DNA of 64,000 nt from Certhia americana (Eukaryota > Chordata > Aves > Passeriformes > Certhiidae): contig CM031879.1 in assembly GCA_018697195.1 (NCBI GenBank), forward strand, positions 26,595,660 to 26,659,659. Reading direction: 5' to 3'. Position 1 is the stretch's first letter, and every line of letters begins with the position of its first letter. The position numbers and the translations under genes were made by a program. Below the pieces are notes generated by a model. The model ran no database searches, was not told the DNA's origin, and saw only the letters and a list, made by a program, of their open reading frames with translations. Positions 13,086 through 26,845 of the stretch are shown in pieces.

Positions 13086-14830
13086 GGACCCAGCTGCTCT
13101 TGCTGCTCATTTTGCTCCAGCTGGTTGATACTGGCAGCAGCTCAGCGACGCAGAGCTGCCTTTTAACTTTTATTTGAGCAGCTGAGAAGTTGTCTTTAAA
13201 AACTTGGGTGTAAAATTATTGTAGACTTTGGAAACGATGGCGAAATGACAGCAAAGCTTTGGTAGAACGGAATGACAACCACCGCCGTTGATAAACAGAG
13301 GCCAGAGCAGTGCTGTGCTCTCCCCTCAGATCTGAGGGCATTGCCCAGAGACCGACACGCTTCCTTAGGCAAAACAAACCATCCGAGAATCGCGGTGAGC
13401 TGGCTTCACTTGCTGTGATGGCACTGGTTGGTTTATAATTCCTGCCAGGAAGCTTACTGTGCAGGCTCAGGCATTGCTGATTGCAGCCGTAGTGAAAAAG
13501 GTCTTAATGCAAAGAATTTTTCTTCCTACCTAAATCTACGTGGGCCCTTGGGAAGCAAAATCCCAGGTGGAAAAGGTCTGAGCAGTGAAACCCGCAGCCG
13601 AAGCAACGTAATGTGTGTCTGCCTGCTGTGTGAAAAATGGGAAAGGGGATGTTGTTCACAGGACACTAGAATGCCTCACACAGGTCTCACAGGTCTTCCT
13701 GGCATTGAGTAACTCTGAAAACTTGAATATTTTTTTTTTTTTGAAGTTTTGTCTGGTTAGCTAGTCCATGAGGGTTAGGTTGCTGGATCTGAGAGGTGTG
13801 CTCGCACACTTGCTTCATCTCTTGGCAGATGAGGTAAGGTCATGTCGAGTGACTGCTAGGGGTGGGGTGTGCGAGGAAGGCGGTGGCTGCAGAAGGGAGG
13901 AGAGGTGTCGGAAGGAGCCGTCCGAGGTGCGGGGACAGGCGGGAGCATCGCTCCGCCCGGCAGCGCGGGGCACCCGCCGCTCCCCAGCGCCGCCGGGAGG
14001 GGTCGCTGTGGGCGCTGCCGCTCGCTCCGGGAGCTGGGGAGGAAAACTATCAGTACAGTAGAAATAAACGTAATTAAATGAAAATGTACCGTTCGTGCAT
14101 AAAACACGTCATTGACACAGTTAATGAAATGTGGGTTTCAGCGTAACTTGCTGTGCTAAAGCCCCCAATTTTAATTTTTAAAAAAATTTTAATTATTTAC
14201 CTGGTCCACTGAAGGAAAAGATTTTTCTTTTCTTATTTTTAACGTTTACTCCGTTTATGTTTCTCAGCGTTTACTTTATATTTTAAGCCTTTTTTCAAAA
14301 TAAGCCCCGTATTTTTACAGATTTTTTTTTGTATTGTTTCTTTTTTGGGGTGAAAAAGTTTGGGATAAAGGGCTGTTTTTCATTTTCTGTGTGTTCTCTG
14401 AAAGTTGCTTTAAAATGTGTACTGGTATGACTTTGGATTCTGAAAATGATAATGTTGTGTATTTTAATCTGTAAGTTTAATGTTTGAAATGTTAACACAC
14501 ATAAGGATTTTATGTTTATAGATACTTCCAGACATTTGGAGCTCTGACCTTTTTCAGTGGTGCCAAGCATTCCTCACATCAAAAACCTGTCCTTTTTCAT
14601 GTTCAGCTGAAGATAACTGGAGATAATCAGGTGTTACCTGCAAATTTTTTCAGTGATTCATAACTTTTCCTTTGTTTTTTTTCCAGTGCGAAGTCTTTTC
14701 AGCATGGTTTTCCTTTGAGCCTTATCTTATATATGCTCCAGCTAAAAATCTTACATGCAGTAATGTTTTAATTTCATAACTTTTTCTTGAAACTGTGTTC
14801 TTTAACAATATTTCATCTCTTGCTTCATAG
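12566..14830 (+). other. PDZRN4: PDZRN4 intron 1 (2,265 bp)
   Basis: The donor is gtgagt after AAG and the acceptor is 'cttcatag' before GGA. The 5' part is still CpG island. An isolated CpG-rich patch lies at about 13850-14040, and the 3' half is AT-rich. A perfect small hairpin (ccgagc, loop gctt, gctcgg) sits at 12952-12967. Open frames here are short and not recognised. Confidence 0.88.
13850..14040. promoter_or_regulatory. Isolated CpG-rich patch in intron 1
   Basis: About 190 bases of GC- and CpG-dense sequence, separated from the main CpG island by several hundred bases of ordinary composition and followed by strongly AT-rich DNA. It includes 'gctccgcccggcagcgcg', with a GC-box-like 'ccgccc'-type core. 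Possible roles are an alternative promoter, an intronic enhancer, or a remnant of a larger island. No coding exon is apparent. Confidence 0.4.
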
Positions 14831-14917
14831 GGAGGAGAACGCAAACCATTAATGATCATGCTACACCGAGAAAATGATACTTTGGGATTCAATATTATAG
14901 GAGGACGACCCAACCAG
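14831..14917 (+). CDS. PDZRN4: PDZRN4 exon 2: start of PDZ domain 1 (29 codons)
   Basis: This exon encodes residues 212-240. It begins G-G-E-R-K-P and contains 'RENDTLGFNIIGGRPNQ', which includes the PDZ carboxylate-binding loop in its T-L-G-F form followed by the I-I-G-G strand. In PDZ domains this loop holds the C-terminal carboxylate of the ligand. The exon is flanked by a pyrimidine-rich acceptor ('ttcatctcttgcttcatag') and the donor CAG|gtaatg, and it is 87 nt, phase 0 on both sides, so skipping it would keep frame but remove the binding loop. 'RENDTLGFNIIGGRPNQ' matches PDZRN4 as I recall it; PDZRN3 has a different residue set around the Asp-Thr-Leu-Gly stretch. Confidence 0.92.
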
Positions 14918-17900
14918 GTAATGAGAAAATTAACTTAGGTGATTTTGGCCCTATCTACTTTTACTGTATACACTGTTAATTAAGTGTAACTTTTGATGAG
15001 TAACTTTCAGTAGGTATGGAATCTATTCTTCAGGTGGAAGAACTATTTATTATCAGGTATGACTGGAGTCATTGTTTGGAAGACTTTATCTCATGAGGAT
15101 TGTATTATTCTCATTTTTTGGATGGGTGTTCATAGTGTTTTTGCTTTAAAACTAGGCTGGATTACACTCAGTTTCCATGAGAGTAATAAGCATTCATGCA
15201 AACTATTCAATGGAAATCTCTGGGACTACTTGTAAAAGTCATTGTTGCAGGATTAAGCCTTTGGAATTTTGTGAAACAGCTTGCCTTTTTTTTTTTTTTT
15301 ATTTACAGGAGAGAACAAAATTTGCTTCTGTAGCTCAGATAGTTTAAGCACATGTCTTGTTCTCACATGCCTGCTTTCAATTGTTCTTTATGAAGTGAAA
15401 TGTTTTTCACTAATGCTTAATCTCATCAGTCTACGTTTAGAAAGTTCATTTCAAACCATGGAATATGCATAAGGATCACTAGCCCCCACTTAGAATATAC
15501 ACATGAATATGCTTCCTTCTTTTTTTCTTTTTTTTTTCTTTTTTTACTTCATCTTTCCAAAAGCATTAATCAGGACTGTCATTGCATATGCAGGGTAAAG
15601 AAACCTGTTAAACTGGAAAATTAATAGTTGATTAAAGAGGGTTGGTAATAATTATGTACCGATCAGGTTCTTGTTAAGTGGAAGAATTGTAGCCTTCTAG
15701 TTTTGTTGAGGAGGGGAGTAGGACCCTGTGTATTAGTTTGGCAATCTTCTGCTCTAAAGCTATATTTAGTGGTGCCAAAGAGTCTGTTCCCATTAGTCCA
15801 CTGTCTGTGCTGCAGAGTTACTGTTCCCTCTGGGTAAATATGAGGACCAGCAGTTATCAGATGTTGGGGTTATAAATCTAAAGCAAGAGTTTCTTAGGTT
15901 TTTCTAGTGGAAGAATGAGACAACAGGTGGCTACAAGTTAAAATATACATGCCATGATTATATTCATATTTGGAGTATAGCAGAAACAAAATTTAGACAA
16001 TCTTTGGATTGCATTGTGGTGTCTCTTATTTATATCTGTAGGAGAATTGCAGAGAAAAAGGAGTATGTGTTGAGTTTTCTTGGGATGGCAACTGAGCTTC
16101 TTTAAAGGACTTAGATGTTGACAGTGCATATTGCAGCAGTGATATGTATCACAAACTGTCAGACTTTCTGACTCAGTATTTTGTAATTTTAAGGAGTAAA
16201 TGATAAATATATGAAGGTCTATACCACTGTGTGTTGAGAAAATTGCCAAATAGAGAAATGGAAATGAATTTCTATTAACGCTCATATTTGGAGACAAATT
16301 GGTGAGGTTGTGAGGCAGGGATGGGTATCAAGTGATTCTGAGCCTTTGAAATTTGGAAATTCCTTTGTGTTTTGTTCTGATTTTGGCAAATATGACTACC
16401 ACAGGCATTTGATTGTCATTTCCCAAGTATCAGTGTGAGACTCAGTGTATCTGGAGCTGAGGATAGAACAGGAAAAAATGCTTGAGTTGACTCACATATT
16501 GAAAACACAAAGTTCTGCTTGAAGGCTTAAATAGTGGAACAGGAGTAATTGTTAAAAAGACAAAAAGAGTTCATGAAGGTGCTCTGTACATTCAGGTTGT
16601 CCAGGGAAAATGTGCCCTTGGTTGAAACATTGGCTCTTGCAGCAGAAGAGCAGAACAGTGATGTCTCTATATTAGTCACGTGCTTAGGGATGTGTTCTTC
16701 ATCACATGTTTTTGTGTTTTATAAGTACAATGCAGCTTTTTTGCATTGGAAAGCAGGTGACTCTTGGTGACTTGGGTAATGTACATACATACTTTTTGTT
16801 GGCTGTGTTTATTTTCAGTCCATAATAGGCATCCCCACTGTTTACCTTCTACCTGAAGGGAGGAGGAGTAGAAGAGGAAAGGAACAACTCATCCTAGGAT
16901 CATTTATTTAATCAGAAAGGAACTTGCTTCTCATAAGTGTGTTTCTGAGAGGTGATTCATTATTCTGCAGGAGCAATGCTGCTTTGATGGGCTCCAGCTC
17001 TGTCTGGCTGGGAGGACTCTTTCCCCTGAGGACAGCACGTCAAAGCCAGGCTGCAGGGAGGTGTGCGGCAGGCACAGTTGCTGCACAGCCCCTGGCCTGT
17101 GTGACATCGTGCTGGAGCTCAGTATGCATTGTGCTGGGCTTTTCTGTCAGGAGTGGTGGGTACCAGCACATACAGCTGCTGGGGACCACAAACCAGACTG
17201 AAATACCCTTTATTTAACAGGTCATACCTTGCTTTTTAAAAAGCCAATGAAATTTCTGATGGAAAGAAATACGGTTTTATATGGGTGAAGGTGCTATAAT
17301 GCAGCTTTTTTGTTTTCTCAGGTGAAAACCAAACCATGTCCCTCTTGTATTTTCATTAATGGACATTATGCTTCTTTTATCAAAGCTTCATTTCTCACTG
17401 CTTACATGTCAGTGGAAGTCTATTTGTTCATCATTTCAAAATATTGCTAGAACTGTTACTGTGTTTCCCTTTTGATTCTTATCTATTATGTATAAGTCTC
17501 TGTGAAAAAGAGGGGAAAAAAGGAGTTTATGAAAATATAGTCTGACTAATACTGTGTACAACAAATATTTATTGACCTAAAATCTACCTGGGTTGAATCT
17601 CCATAGGATTGTTGCCTCATTGTGTAAAGTATGTTTTACATCTGCCTTTACAGTTTTCTTAATAGAAAAAGTTATAAAGCATTTTCCCTGTGAGTGTGTA
17701 GGACCTAGAATAGAAACCTGTGCATATATGAACTGTGCTGTTGGTCAGTCACAGAAGGAAAATATCCATCATATAAACTGCAATCAAAAGCATAAATCAG
17801 CTGGAAAAAGATTCCTTCAGTTATTACTAACTAGGTTATTATTTGTATAAATACTTAAAACCCTGTAAGTAGGCAGTATCTGCTTGACATTAGCTCTTCA

Positions 17901-18684
17901 TTAATAATTATTTAAAACTACTTTTAACTAGCATGTGGTGAAATAAAGTAATTCCAGCATGTGCAACATCATCAGTTATATTGTTTCAGCTGTGGTAGAT
18001 AACTTGTCTGTTTAAAATTTGATCTTATATGTGCTGTACTTAGTGTTGCATAGAGATCAACTGGAGATGGATTCTCTTTTTGTCTACAGCTCGTCTGTAT
18101 GGATTTCATAGTCGAGCAAGTTCTCAATCTCCCATGTGAATAGGATTTATGAGGTTAACCAGTTCCAACCAAATCCTCTCACTGCTACGTGCCAGCTAGC
18201 TAATGTCACTTTGTTCCTTGGAGCTCTATTTTTAAATTCAGTAAGGCAGTTTGCAAGCAGCAGTACTGCAGGAGCCCTTTCCCTTCTGAGAGAAACGCTT
18301 GTACGTCCATTTTTATGAGTGTCTTCCACTGTGCATTTATGTGCTGTGCATTCACTGGCTGCTGTGATGTCTGAGGTTTGCTCCAAGTATTTTAGCTGGG
18401 ATCGGATTACTGTTGCACACTGTGTCTCATTTAGACTAAAATAACCGGAAGTAAATAGATAATCTTATAAAAATTGCTGGAATAGTTCATTAATTCTGTC
18501 TTTCTGATTAATAACTACTTTGTGTTAAGTTAAAAAAAAAATCCCAAGGAGCTTAATTCTTAGCTAGAAAAATGAGATGCATATTTCAGGTGGATTTGCA
18601 TTTTTCATTGCTGCTGATTTTAGGACCATCTCAAGTTTTGTACTAATGTGGCCCTTTTTGCAACTTCCCTATTGCCTGATACAG
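14918..18684 (+). other. PDZRN4: PDZRN4 intron 2 (3,767 bp)
   Basis: AT-rich intron bounded by gtaatg and 'gatacag'. A textbook branch point, TACTAAT, lies at 18641-18647, 38 bases before exon 3. A T15 run at 15286-15300 is followed by 'atttacag', an acceptor-like decoy with no downstream exon I can support. No other gene is recognisable. Confidence 0.87.
15286..15300. repeat. T15 homopolymer, acceptor-like
   Basis: Fifteen T bases directly before 'atttacag'. It resembles a 3' splice site, but no open, conserved exon follows. Confidence 0.9.
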
Positions 18685-18789
18685 AACAATCAGGAGGAAT
18701 CTGCAGAGGGAATTTATGTGTCAAAGATTTTGGAAAATGGACCTGCAGACAAAGCAGAAGGCCTGCAAATTCATGACAAGATTATTGAG
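18685..18789 (+). CDS. PDZRN4: PDZRN4 exon 3: middle of PDZ domain 1 (35 codons)
   Basis: This exon encodes residues 241-275. It starts N-N-Q-E-E and contains '[20 protein letters not shown]' followed by I-H-D-K-I-I-E, which are the beta-C strand, helix alpha-A region and beta-D strand of PDZ1. The acceptor is 'cctgatacag' with a consensus branch point 38 bases upstream, and the donor is GAG|gtaaga. It is 105 nt, phase 0 at both ends. The next exon must begin with the conserved V-N-G that completes this PDZ; read-through into the intron instead gives V-R-K-N and then a stop, which confirms the splice site. Exons 2 and 3 together leave PDZ1 incomplete, so the window holds only the N-terminal quarter of the protein. 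Confidence 0.93.
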
Positions 18790-21700
18790 GTAAGAAAGAA
18801 CACCAATGGATTAGTCTGTCATATTATCAGATTAATAAAGGATTTGATGGTTTTCACCCTAAGTATGTTGTAATTTTCCTCTTTTGCTGTGTCTGAACAT
18901 GATTCTTGTACACTGAACTGTCTGAACATTTCTTTGAATTAAAGACACAAGATGGATTTTTCCAAAACTTAGTAAATTTACTGGTATTTGGATTAAGCTG
19001 ATCTAGGTGAAGCAAAGGTGTTAACACTTAAATAGCAAGCAATAGAAGCATTTTGTATGTCTTTTCATTAAGCTGATAAAGAAGACAAATGAATGACTGA
19101 AAATTCACAGGTTTAGTGAAACTGATTTTATCCTGTGTAGGAACTATTACATTTGTGACTCTGGGAAAAGGCAGGGAAAATGCTTGGTAAGCACTGCTGT
19201 GAAACTTCTTAAATAACTAGAGGAAGTACTTTCTGCTGTATGATCAGAAGGAGATCATCTATTGCTCTCACCTGGATCACTACAGCACTTTCATAGTCAT
19301 GTAACATGCTAGCATAGAATTTTCAGTTTGTTGCTGCATTGTATGCAGTTTTTCTCATAAAATAGCTATAAATAATAGAAGAAATCAGTAAGTCAGTTGG
19401 AGGAATAGGTTGACATCTAGCCTACATGTGTACCTTTAATTAGCCCTGTAAGAAATCTCAAAGGAGCAGTTTCCAACAGTGACTGGAATAGGCTCCTTGG
19501 GTGCTGCCAAGATGGTATTTCCCCTCACAGCTCTGACACAACTCACAGTGACAGCATGTACCGCCAGCTGCTGACTTTGTTTAGGCCACATCACTCCAGC
19601 TTTGCAAATTTAGGGGAGGCTTAGAAGCATGGTGTGAACTTGACAGTGGGATGGGTGTTTGTACAAAAACACACGAAACAAGTGGATTGGAAGACAAATG
19701 CAAAATTCTGCTGCTGGTTTCTTCTGTTATATCCCTGTTAAGGACTAAAAGCTCAAGCTAAGAGTGTTTGAATGCTGGCATTGCTCTTAATGTTGGGAGC
19801 CTAGAGCAGTGTGTGAAATCAATTGAGTATATTTTCATGGAAAAATAAAGCTTATGCTCTTAGCTGGCAGATAGATGCATCTCTAGGAGACACCAAGTGG
19901 GCTGAGCAGAACTGAACTTGCACAATACCTCTTATTTCCCTAAGGTATACAAAAGTTTTTGCATCCGATTTTTTTTGGAACAGCAATATTATGCTGTAAA
20001 GATCTATTTTATTCTGACATTACTATTTCTCTTACCAATTGTATTTTAGGGTGGGTTTTTTTGTTTTGGGTTTTGTTTTTTTTTTTTTTAACAGACTGAC
20101 CAGCTATGTAGTTTCATGCATTTGTTTAACACTTCCTGCTTTAATTTAACGTACTTTTATAGTTCCTTTGTTTTTTTAAAACAAAATGAAGTGTTTTTGG
20201 AAGAAGGAAGAATAAAGTCACAAACCAGCATTTAATAATGTGAGGTCAATCTCAAAATGTCTCATAATTTCAGCTTGCTTTTTACTTGTTGAAAAATTCT
20301 GGCTGCATAAAATCATACTGAAACAGATTTCAGTTCTATGTGACTTTACAGGTCTAGCATAAGTATTCATACAGCTCTGAATGGAGCACCATATTAATAA
20401 CCCAACAGCTTTTTGTATTCAGGCAAGAATTTAGGAATCTTTTGGGTTAGTCCAAAATTTCTAGTGTATGTTTCAGCATTTCAAAATTTATTAGACCAAA
20501 ATAAAAAGAGGAGGAGAAAAGAAGTAGTTATGCTTCCATGCTAGATACAGGAAGCAGCTGGAGTCAGAACATTGAATTTTTCATTGCCCATGCGTAGCTA
20601 TCAATGTCTTCTTGCAGTGGGGTGCCCTGCCAGATCTGATGTAGTTTGTTGTGAAAGATCATTCTGAAAGCGTTTGCTGTGAGGAAATAGTCAGGGTGCT
20701 GTAACTATTTCAAAAATGTGGGCAGATATATGGAATATGAGTTTTGGTGAGAAGTTGATAGGAAGTGGGACTTCTTCCTATTGTTTGCTTTCCACTTTTT
20801 GGTGATCTGATCTAATGGGTGATATTTTATTGGACCATTCTTCAATAATCAAGAGCAGAAGGAACTGATGTTATTTGAAGAGCCTTATACAGCCTAAGTC
20901 ATTTGTTTGGCAATGGGATGCCCAGGGATGTTTCTAGAAATGTGTATCTAATGGGATAATGGACAGAACCATCCCGTTAAATCAGAAAATCTGTTCTCAA
21001 GGCATATTGCTAAATAAAGAAGGTAATTTGTTTCAGTGGTTTATCACATGTTTAACAAAAATTAACTGCACATGGTTGACTAGGGAGTTGTGCACATTTC
21101 AGATGACCATCTTGTGGGCAACCTAGTGCAGCAAATGGATTTCACAGTCCTATGGCACTGGCAGACGGAATCGAGAGCCAAGGCTGGCAGACATGAGCAG
21201 TGTTGCCTTTTATTTTATATATATCATTATCTATGCAGCAACACTGCCAAATAATTAAGGTATTTGGAAGAATGCCAAGGGAAGGAATCAGATTTCGTTC
21301 TTGAGGTACTTATTCTAAGTGTAAAAGTGCCACACAAATGACTTGAGATATTGAAAATTTTAGGATCAATGTGCTGAGGTCGTAGACCCTCTGACACTTT
21401 CATTTGAAGAAGGCTGGTGTTTATTTGGGCTGTACCCTCAGGGGAGCATATTTTGTGCATAAAGACCTGAAAACTGAAGCAGATGCCTGTGTGCTGGCAG
21501 GGTGGTGATGCTTAAGAGTGATAAGGTGACAGCCCCAGATCCCTGTGTCAAGGGACTGCAGCTCTTCATGGGGGACAGTCACAGGACCCTTGTTGATTGT
21601 TTTCACTGTTCTGCTGAAGAACAGGTTTCTGGCACAGAATTACCCTTTATTAAAGGTAAGCGCCTCTATGAAAAAATTACTTGTTTATGCAGTGTAAAGC

Positions 21701-24700
21701 TGACCTGGGACAGTGATGTGCACAAGCAACACTTTTATAAGTATATATTTCCAGAAATCCTATTAAAAGCCCGAAATGGTCATTATTTATTTACCAAGAA
21801 TAAACCCTTATGAATTATCTGCAGATTCCTGCAGATGTCATGGTCTTCTGATGCTTTCAGAAGTTTTTATCCAAAAATCTAGTTCCCTAAAATTGACACT
21901 ACACCATGCTTTCAAGGACTACAACTGTTCACATTCAGTAAAATGCATAAAACTAGATGCAGCACTGATCTCTGTGACTCCTAATATGAAACTCTTGGAT
22001 ATGAGCAGTGGTATAAATCTACCCAAGCTCTAACTTTTGGATCTCTATATTCTTCCTTTCCACTCTGCCTCTGAATCCTGTCAAGGAGACAAGCAGCAAG
22101 CAATGCACAGGGCTGTTTATTAGCCTGTGCTAGTTCAAAGAATTCTGTTTGCTGCTAGGAGAAAATTGTGTTATTAAAGTATGTTTAGAATAGTTCAGGG
22201 TTATATAGCTCAGCATCATTTTACCTCCCCCTCACTGAATGTTAATCGTTCCTACTGAGTAAATTCATTGCTCATCTCTGTTCATGCTTGATTACCTCCT
22301 CAAGGTGGCATAAAACAGCTATGATCCTTGGCAATGTTACTGATACACAGAAGTGTTTCACTTGGTGCCTTTTTTATCCATACTTTTAGTTCTGAGCAGT
22401 TAATGCTGAAAGCAACTCTTTCCATATGGAGGAAAACTTGTACCTCAATTTGCAGTCAGTTCAGCTTCATATAAGTATGGCACCACATTGGACAGATCTC
22501 CAAGCTCAATACTTACTGCCTAGTTACCATGCTCTTCAGAACTAGGTTTTCCTTTATTTTATATTAATTTTTATTATTTTAATTTTACCGAAATTGGTAT
22601 GTTGTGTCCTCTGTTTTTAAGCCCAACTTTAGAATGAAAAACAACCCTGTGATTATTTTTCTCACATCATCTTTCGTTCTGTAAGTCACGGTGTCTTGCA
22701 GAACGCTCATGAATCACTTCATGTTGTACAGAAAATACATGGCCAGGACAGAATTTGCAATCCAGATAGAATTTCTGATGTTTTTTGTGTTTTTTCTTAA
22801 AAAGAACATTATTTCATCAATTTGAGGAAAATGAGCAACTGTTAATTAATATTGCTAAAGTAGGTTTGCCAAATAACAAAACAGCAAAGAAAAATCTTTG
22901 CAAATAAAAAAGGCTAGGTTGAAGTCCAAAATTTTCATATGTGGAACTGTAAGCACATCATCAGATCAAGTGTTTTCCTGTTTCTTGCACTGCAAGGAAA
23001 GAACTTCTGTTCTTTAACTCTCGAGTGAAATGAGAATATTGGTCCTTCTGCATTTTAATCATTTGATTCTCATGAATTAAGCAGACATGATGAAGAAGGG
23101 AAAGGAAAGCATTTTTAGTCTGGGATCTTTAAGTCTGAAAAATAAGACAGATGCATTTATGTATCATAACTGTGTATTTTGTTCATGCAGCCTGAGCTCC
23201 ATAAGTGGATGATAAATAAGGCTTCATCCTGTATTCCATGTTTCCCTTTGTTCTTTCCAGTCTTTTTGTAGAGTATTTGCACAGTGACTTTGAAGCACAT
23301 GTCAGCAAAGCCAGTTTCAATAAAGATGAAGTCTTAAGGCTTATCCTGGCAGAAGTAACTTACATCTGCTAAGTGCCTACACAGAGACTTTTTTAACTAT
23401 TGCCAGACTGCTGACTGTGCTGTGTGTCAGTCTTGTGATGTTTTATCTTCTGCATGTTTCTGTCATTACACTCACTATGTTGCTCAAGCAAAATCTTTGA
23501 TACTAGTCATGTTTATTTGGCTAAGAATCTCCAGTGTCAGATTATGTCTGTAGAAGTAGTGAGTCTTAAAATGTCTTGCTGGGATCAGAGCCAGAAGATT
23601 TGGAATGACTTTGAAACAAAGCTGCACAAGATGTGGCCAGTAAGATCTGTGTGGAAGCTAAGAAAACTTAATTAAGCTAATTTTAGTTTTGTAGCTTTCA
23701 GTGCATCTAAATATGCCTTAGCTATATTAAGTTCTCTTAAATCCATCACAAATTCATAATATTATGTTGCAGGTAACCAGGTTTGGTGCCTGCAATCATT
23801 AGATAACTCCTAATCAGCATGAAAGATCCCTGGCATCATAAATTAGTGAAACCACAGGCTTGGAAATGTCTGTAGAATCTTTTCACCTCTCCCTCACCTG
23901 TTGAAATAGAGGTTTTGAACACCTGAAGCCTTTCATCTGCCTGAATAAATTTTTGTAGTCAGGTGTGACCAGATCTGCATAACTTTGTTTGAATTGGAGC
24001 TACTACCCCAATGACTTTTTACTTAACAGAAAGCCTTAGAGAGCTTCTCCAAAAAGCAAGAGAACTGAGTTGTGGTCTCAGCCTGAAAAGGATTGAATTT
24101 ACCTCTCCAGGTAATTGCCCTTGTTACTAAGGCAGAGGCTCTCCTGTGTTAGACCAGCATCGACCCATCCTCCTCAAACCAAGTTTGGTGCCAGCAGGTG
24201 TTTAGAGAGTCAGGATTATCCAGTGGTAATCTGGTGTGAAAAAGACACTAGTTCCAGGGAGCTGTATCTGGAATACTGGTCCTGACCTTTTCCAGGTAAG
24301 TGCTTGTGACAATTCACAAGCATTTTCCTCTTTCTTCCACAGTCTTGTGTTTTATGTGATACTTTGTTTAATGACACTTGCATTTCTAACTTCATATTGC
24401 CTTGATGTTGAGAGGGGAGGTAGCAAATGCTGTTAAGCAGGAAATCCTCTAGCTAGAACACTTTCCTAAATTTGAAAGATGGTGTTCCCTGACTGAATAA
24501 ATACTAATAGTTAGGGTTTTTCTCCTCTGTGTTTTAACTCAAGCTGCAAGTGTTACCTGAAAGGTGGTTACTACTGCTGGTGCCCACTATCAAAAGGCCA
24601 TGATGGCTGGATCTCTTGTGGGTGGAGGAACTTAGTGTTCAAGGTACTGTCTTTTCTAGAAGTTGACCATGGGAATCCTAGAATTTTGTAATTTGTTGCC

Positions 24701-26845
24701 TCAGTTCACAAACCAGTAGCCTAAATTTGACTGGACTTGCTACAGGTCTTCAGAGGTGCCTGCATTCCTCTCTATTCAGTGAACTAAAATGCAAATATTG
24801 TGTTTAGAGAAACAGGTTATGTTCCTTCCAAAAAGCACTTAAAATTCTAGAAGTTCACTGTCTGTGTTTTAAATGAAAAATGAGATTTTTATTTTTCTGT
24901 GACCTAAAACATCTTGGGGTTTCTTGAGGTGAAGTACATTAGTCCTACTAAGATTTCAAAAAATGCTTTCTGGCCTAAAGAACAGGAAGAAATATAACAA
25001 AATGACATTTAAGAAACCATGAAATTTGTGTAATAGATTGAATAATGAACAACAAGATTTTATGAACAGAAATTCATTGTTTGATCTCTTAGTTGACTGA
25101 ATGAAGTATTACATCCATAAACAGGCAAAATATTATTTGATACTTTTTTGATATTTGTGTAGCACAGCATCATGAAAAAATTCTAAGATGCCTTGTCTTC
25201 TAAGAGGTGGGGTCTTTTAATCTGGCATATAAACTGTGAACTTGCTGTGGATGCAGCTTTAGAGAGGCCCAGGCCTGTAGGAGGGTTTTCCATCTGTATT
25301 TGTTTGGTCTTGTGCTCACAGAGAAACCAGGCACATGTGCAAGTATAATGCTGCGTTGCTTTTGTGAAAATATGTATGCTCACAGTGCTTTTATCTAAAA
25401 AATGTCGGAAATGCCAAACATGGTTGGAATATGACCACCAGATGAACTCTCCAACTAGTTTATTTGCAGAATTCGTATATTTGACAGATAAGGTAGTGTC
25501 ATCCTTTTCAGTAAGTCTCTTCAGAGTCTGAGTCATAGGTCTTGGTTAGCAAGGTGCTCCTAGTAAGCAAAGAAAAATGATGCTGTGGTAGCTGGAATGG
25601 CACGAGGCAGATGTAACAGTATGAGAGTATTTCTGAAATGTGACCAAGCATGAAGGAAGTCAAGAGAGTTTGTTAAGTGGAAGTGGTCTACCCTGGTTTT
25701 TATGCTACTTCTAGCATTCTGGGTTTTTATTTAGACGACTTATGTTACCGTGATGAAAGAGGCTTCAGGATCTTGCATGCAGATGAATGTGCATAACCCC
25801 TGCTTTCTCATAAGATATTTCTATTTTGCTCTGACCGTGGGGGATCTCTACAACAGATGGATCACTGCAGGAGCAGAAGAGAAAAAGTTATGGAGAATGT
25901 GCAAGAAAAAAGATGGGAAATTTTACAGTTAAAGAGTACAAAGCACCAACCTCAAGTTTCCACAGAAGTACTTTCTAGTACTTGCTCATAAATAGGAAGA
26001 GTGGAAAAAATGGAGGGCATGTAGGAATAGGTGTAACTAAATTGTCAGATTAGATCATCTATACATGCTGTCATGAACTCTGGTAGGTAAATGAGGGGAA
26101 ACAGTACTGGAGCAGAACTATGATAACTGTACTGGGCCTGTAGAGTTAAACAGTTGGTAAATTGGCAACTCAGAAGTGCTGTCAGGTAGGAAAGATTTTG
26201 TTTAACCTGTGGAGGAGTTGACTAATGTAAGAAACCTGCAAGATCCCATAAATGGTGTTGCTACCATGGGCTGCAGATCCCTCAGCATCATGTGAAGGCC
26301 TGCTCACACCCATCTCCTTCAGAAAGTGTCTGATCTCACCCCTGAGGTATAATGTGTCAGAAACTTGGCGATTTGAAGCTTAACATCTTCCTAGATGCCT
26401 TGTTTGAGCTTGACTTTGCTGCATGTTATCTTTCTCTTCCTACCCATGAGTATTTCTGGGGTTTTTTTAAAGCTTTAAGGAAAAACTTAATAAACAACAA
26501 GATTTCAGCATCCTTCCATTTTGCCCAGCAGCCAGAGCAATGCAGTTTTATATGTAGCTGAGGTAGTAGGTTTAGAGGAAATTTTTGTTCATGTGAGGTG
26601 TACATTAAACACTTTCAGGAATGCATTAAACAACTTCTCTAACATCTGTTCAATGCTGTTGCTTTCATCCCCTTCCCAGGAAGAGAATGGCATATGAAGG
26701 GGAGTGTTTTGTTTAGGAATTTTCCAAATAATTGCTTACACACATATTTACTAGTTGTTCTCTATTTATTTTAGGGAATGTTAGGGAAGACAAGATCATA
26801 GAAATGTATCTTTATTTCTGGAGGTGCAAGGTTTTGTGTTAAAAC

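Noticed and set aside
26266..26285. ATGGGCTGC, resembling the start of the known short PDZRN4 isoform
   Set aside because: The following codons (R-S-L-S...) do not match the expected N-M-C continuation, and there is no donor in the right place.
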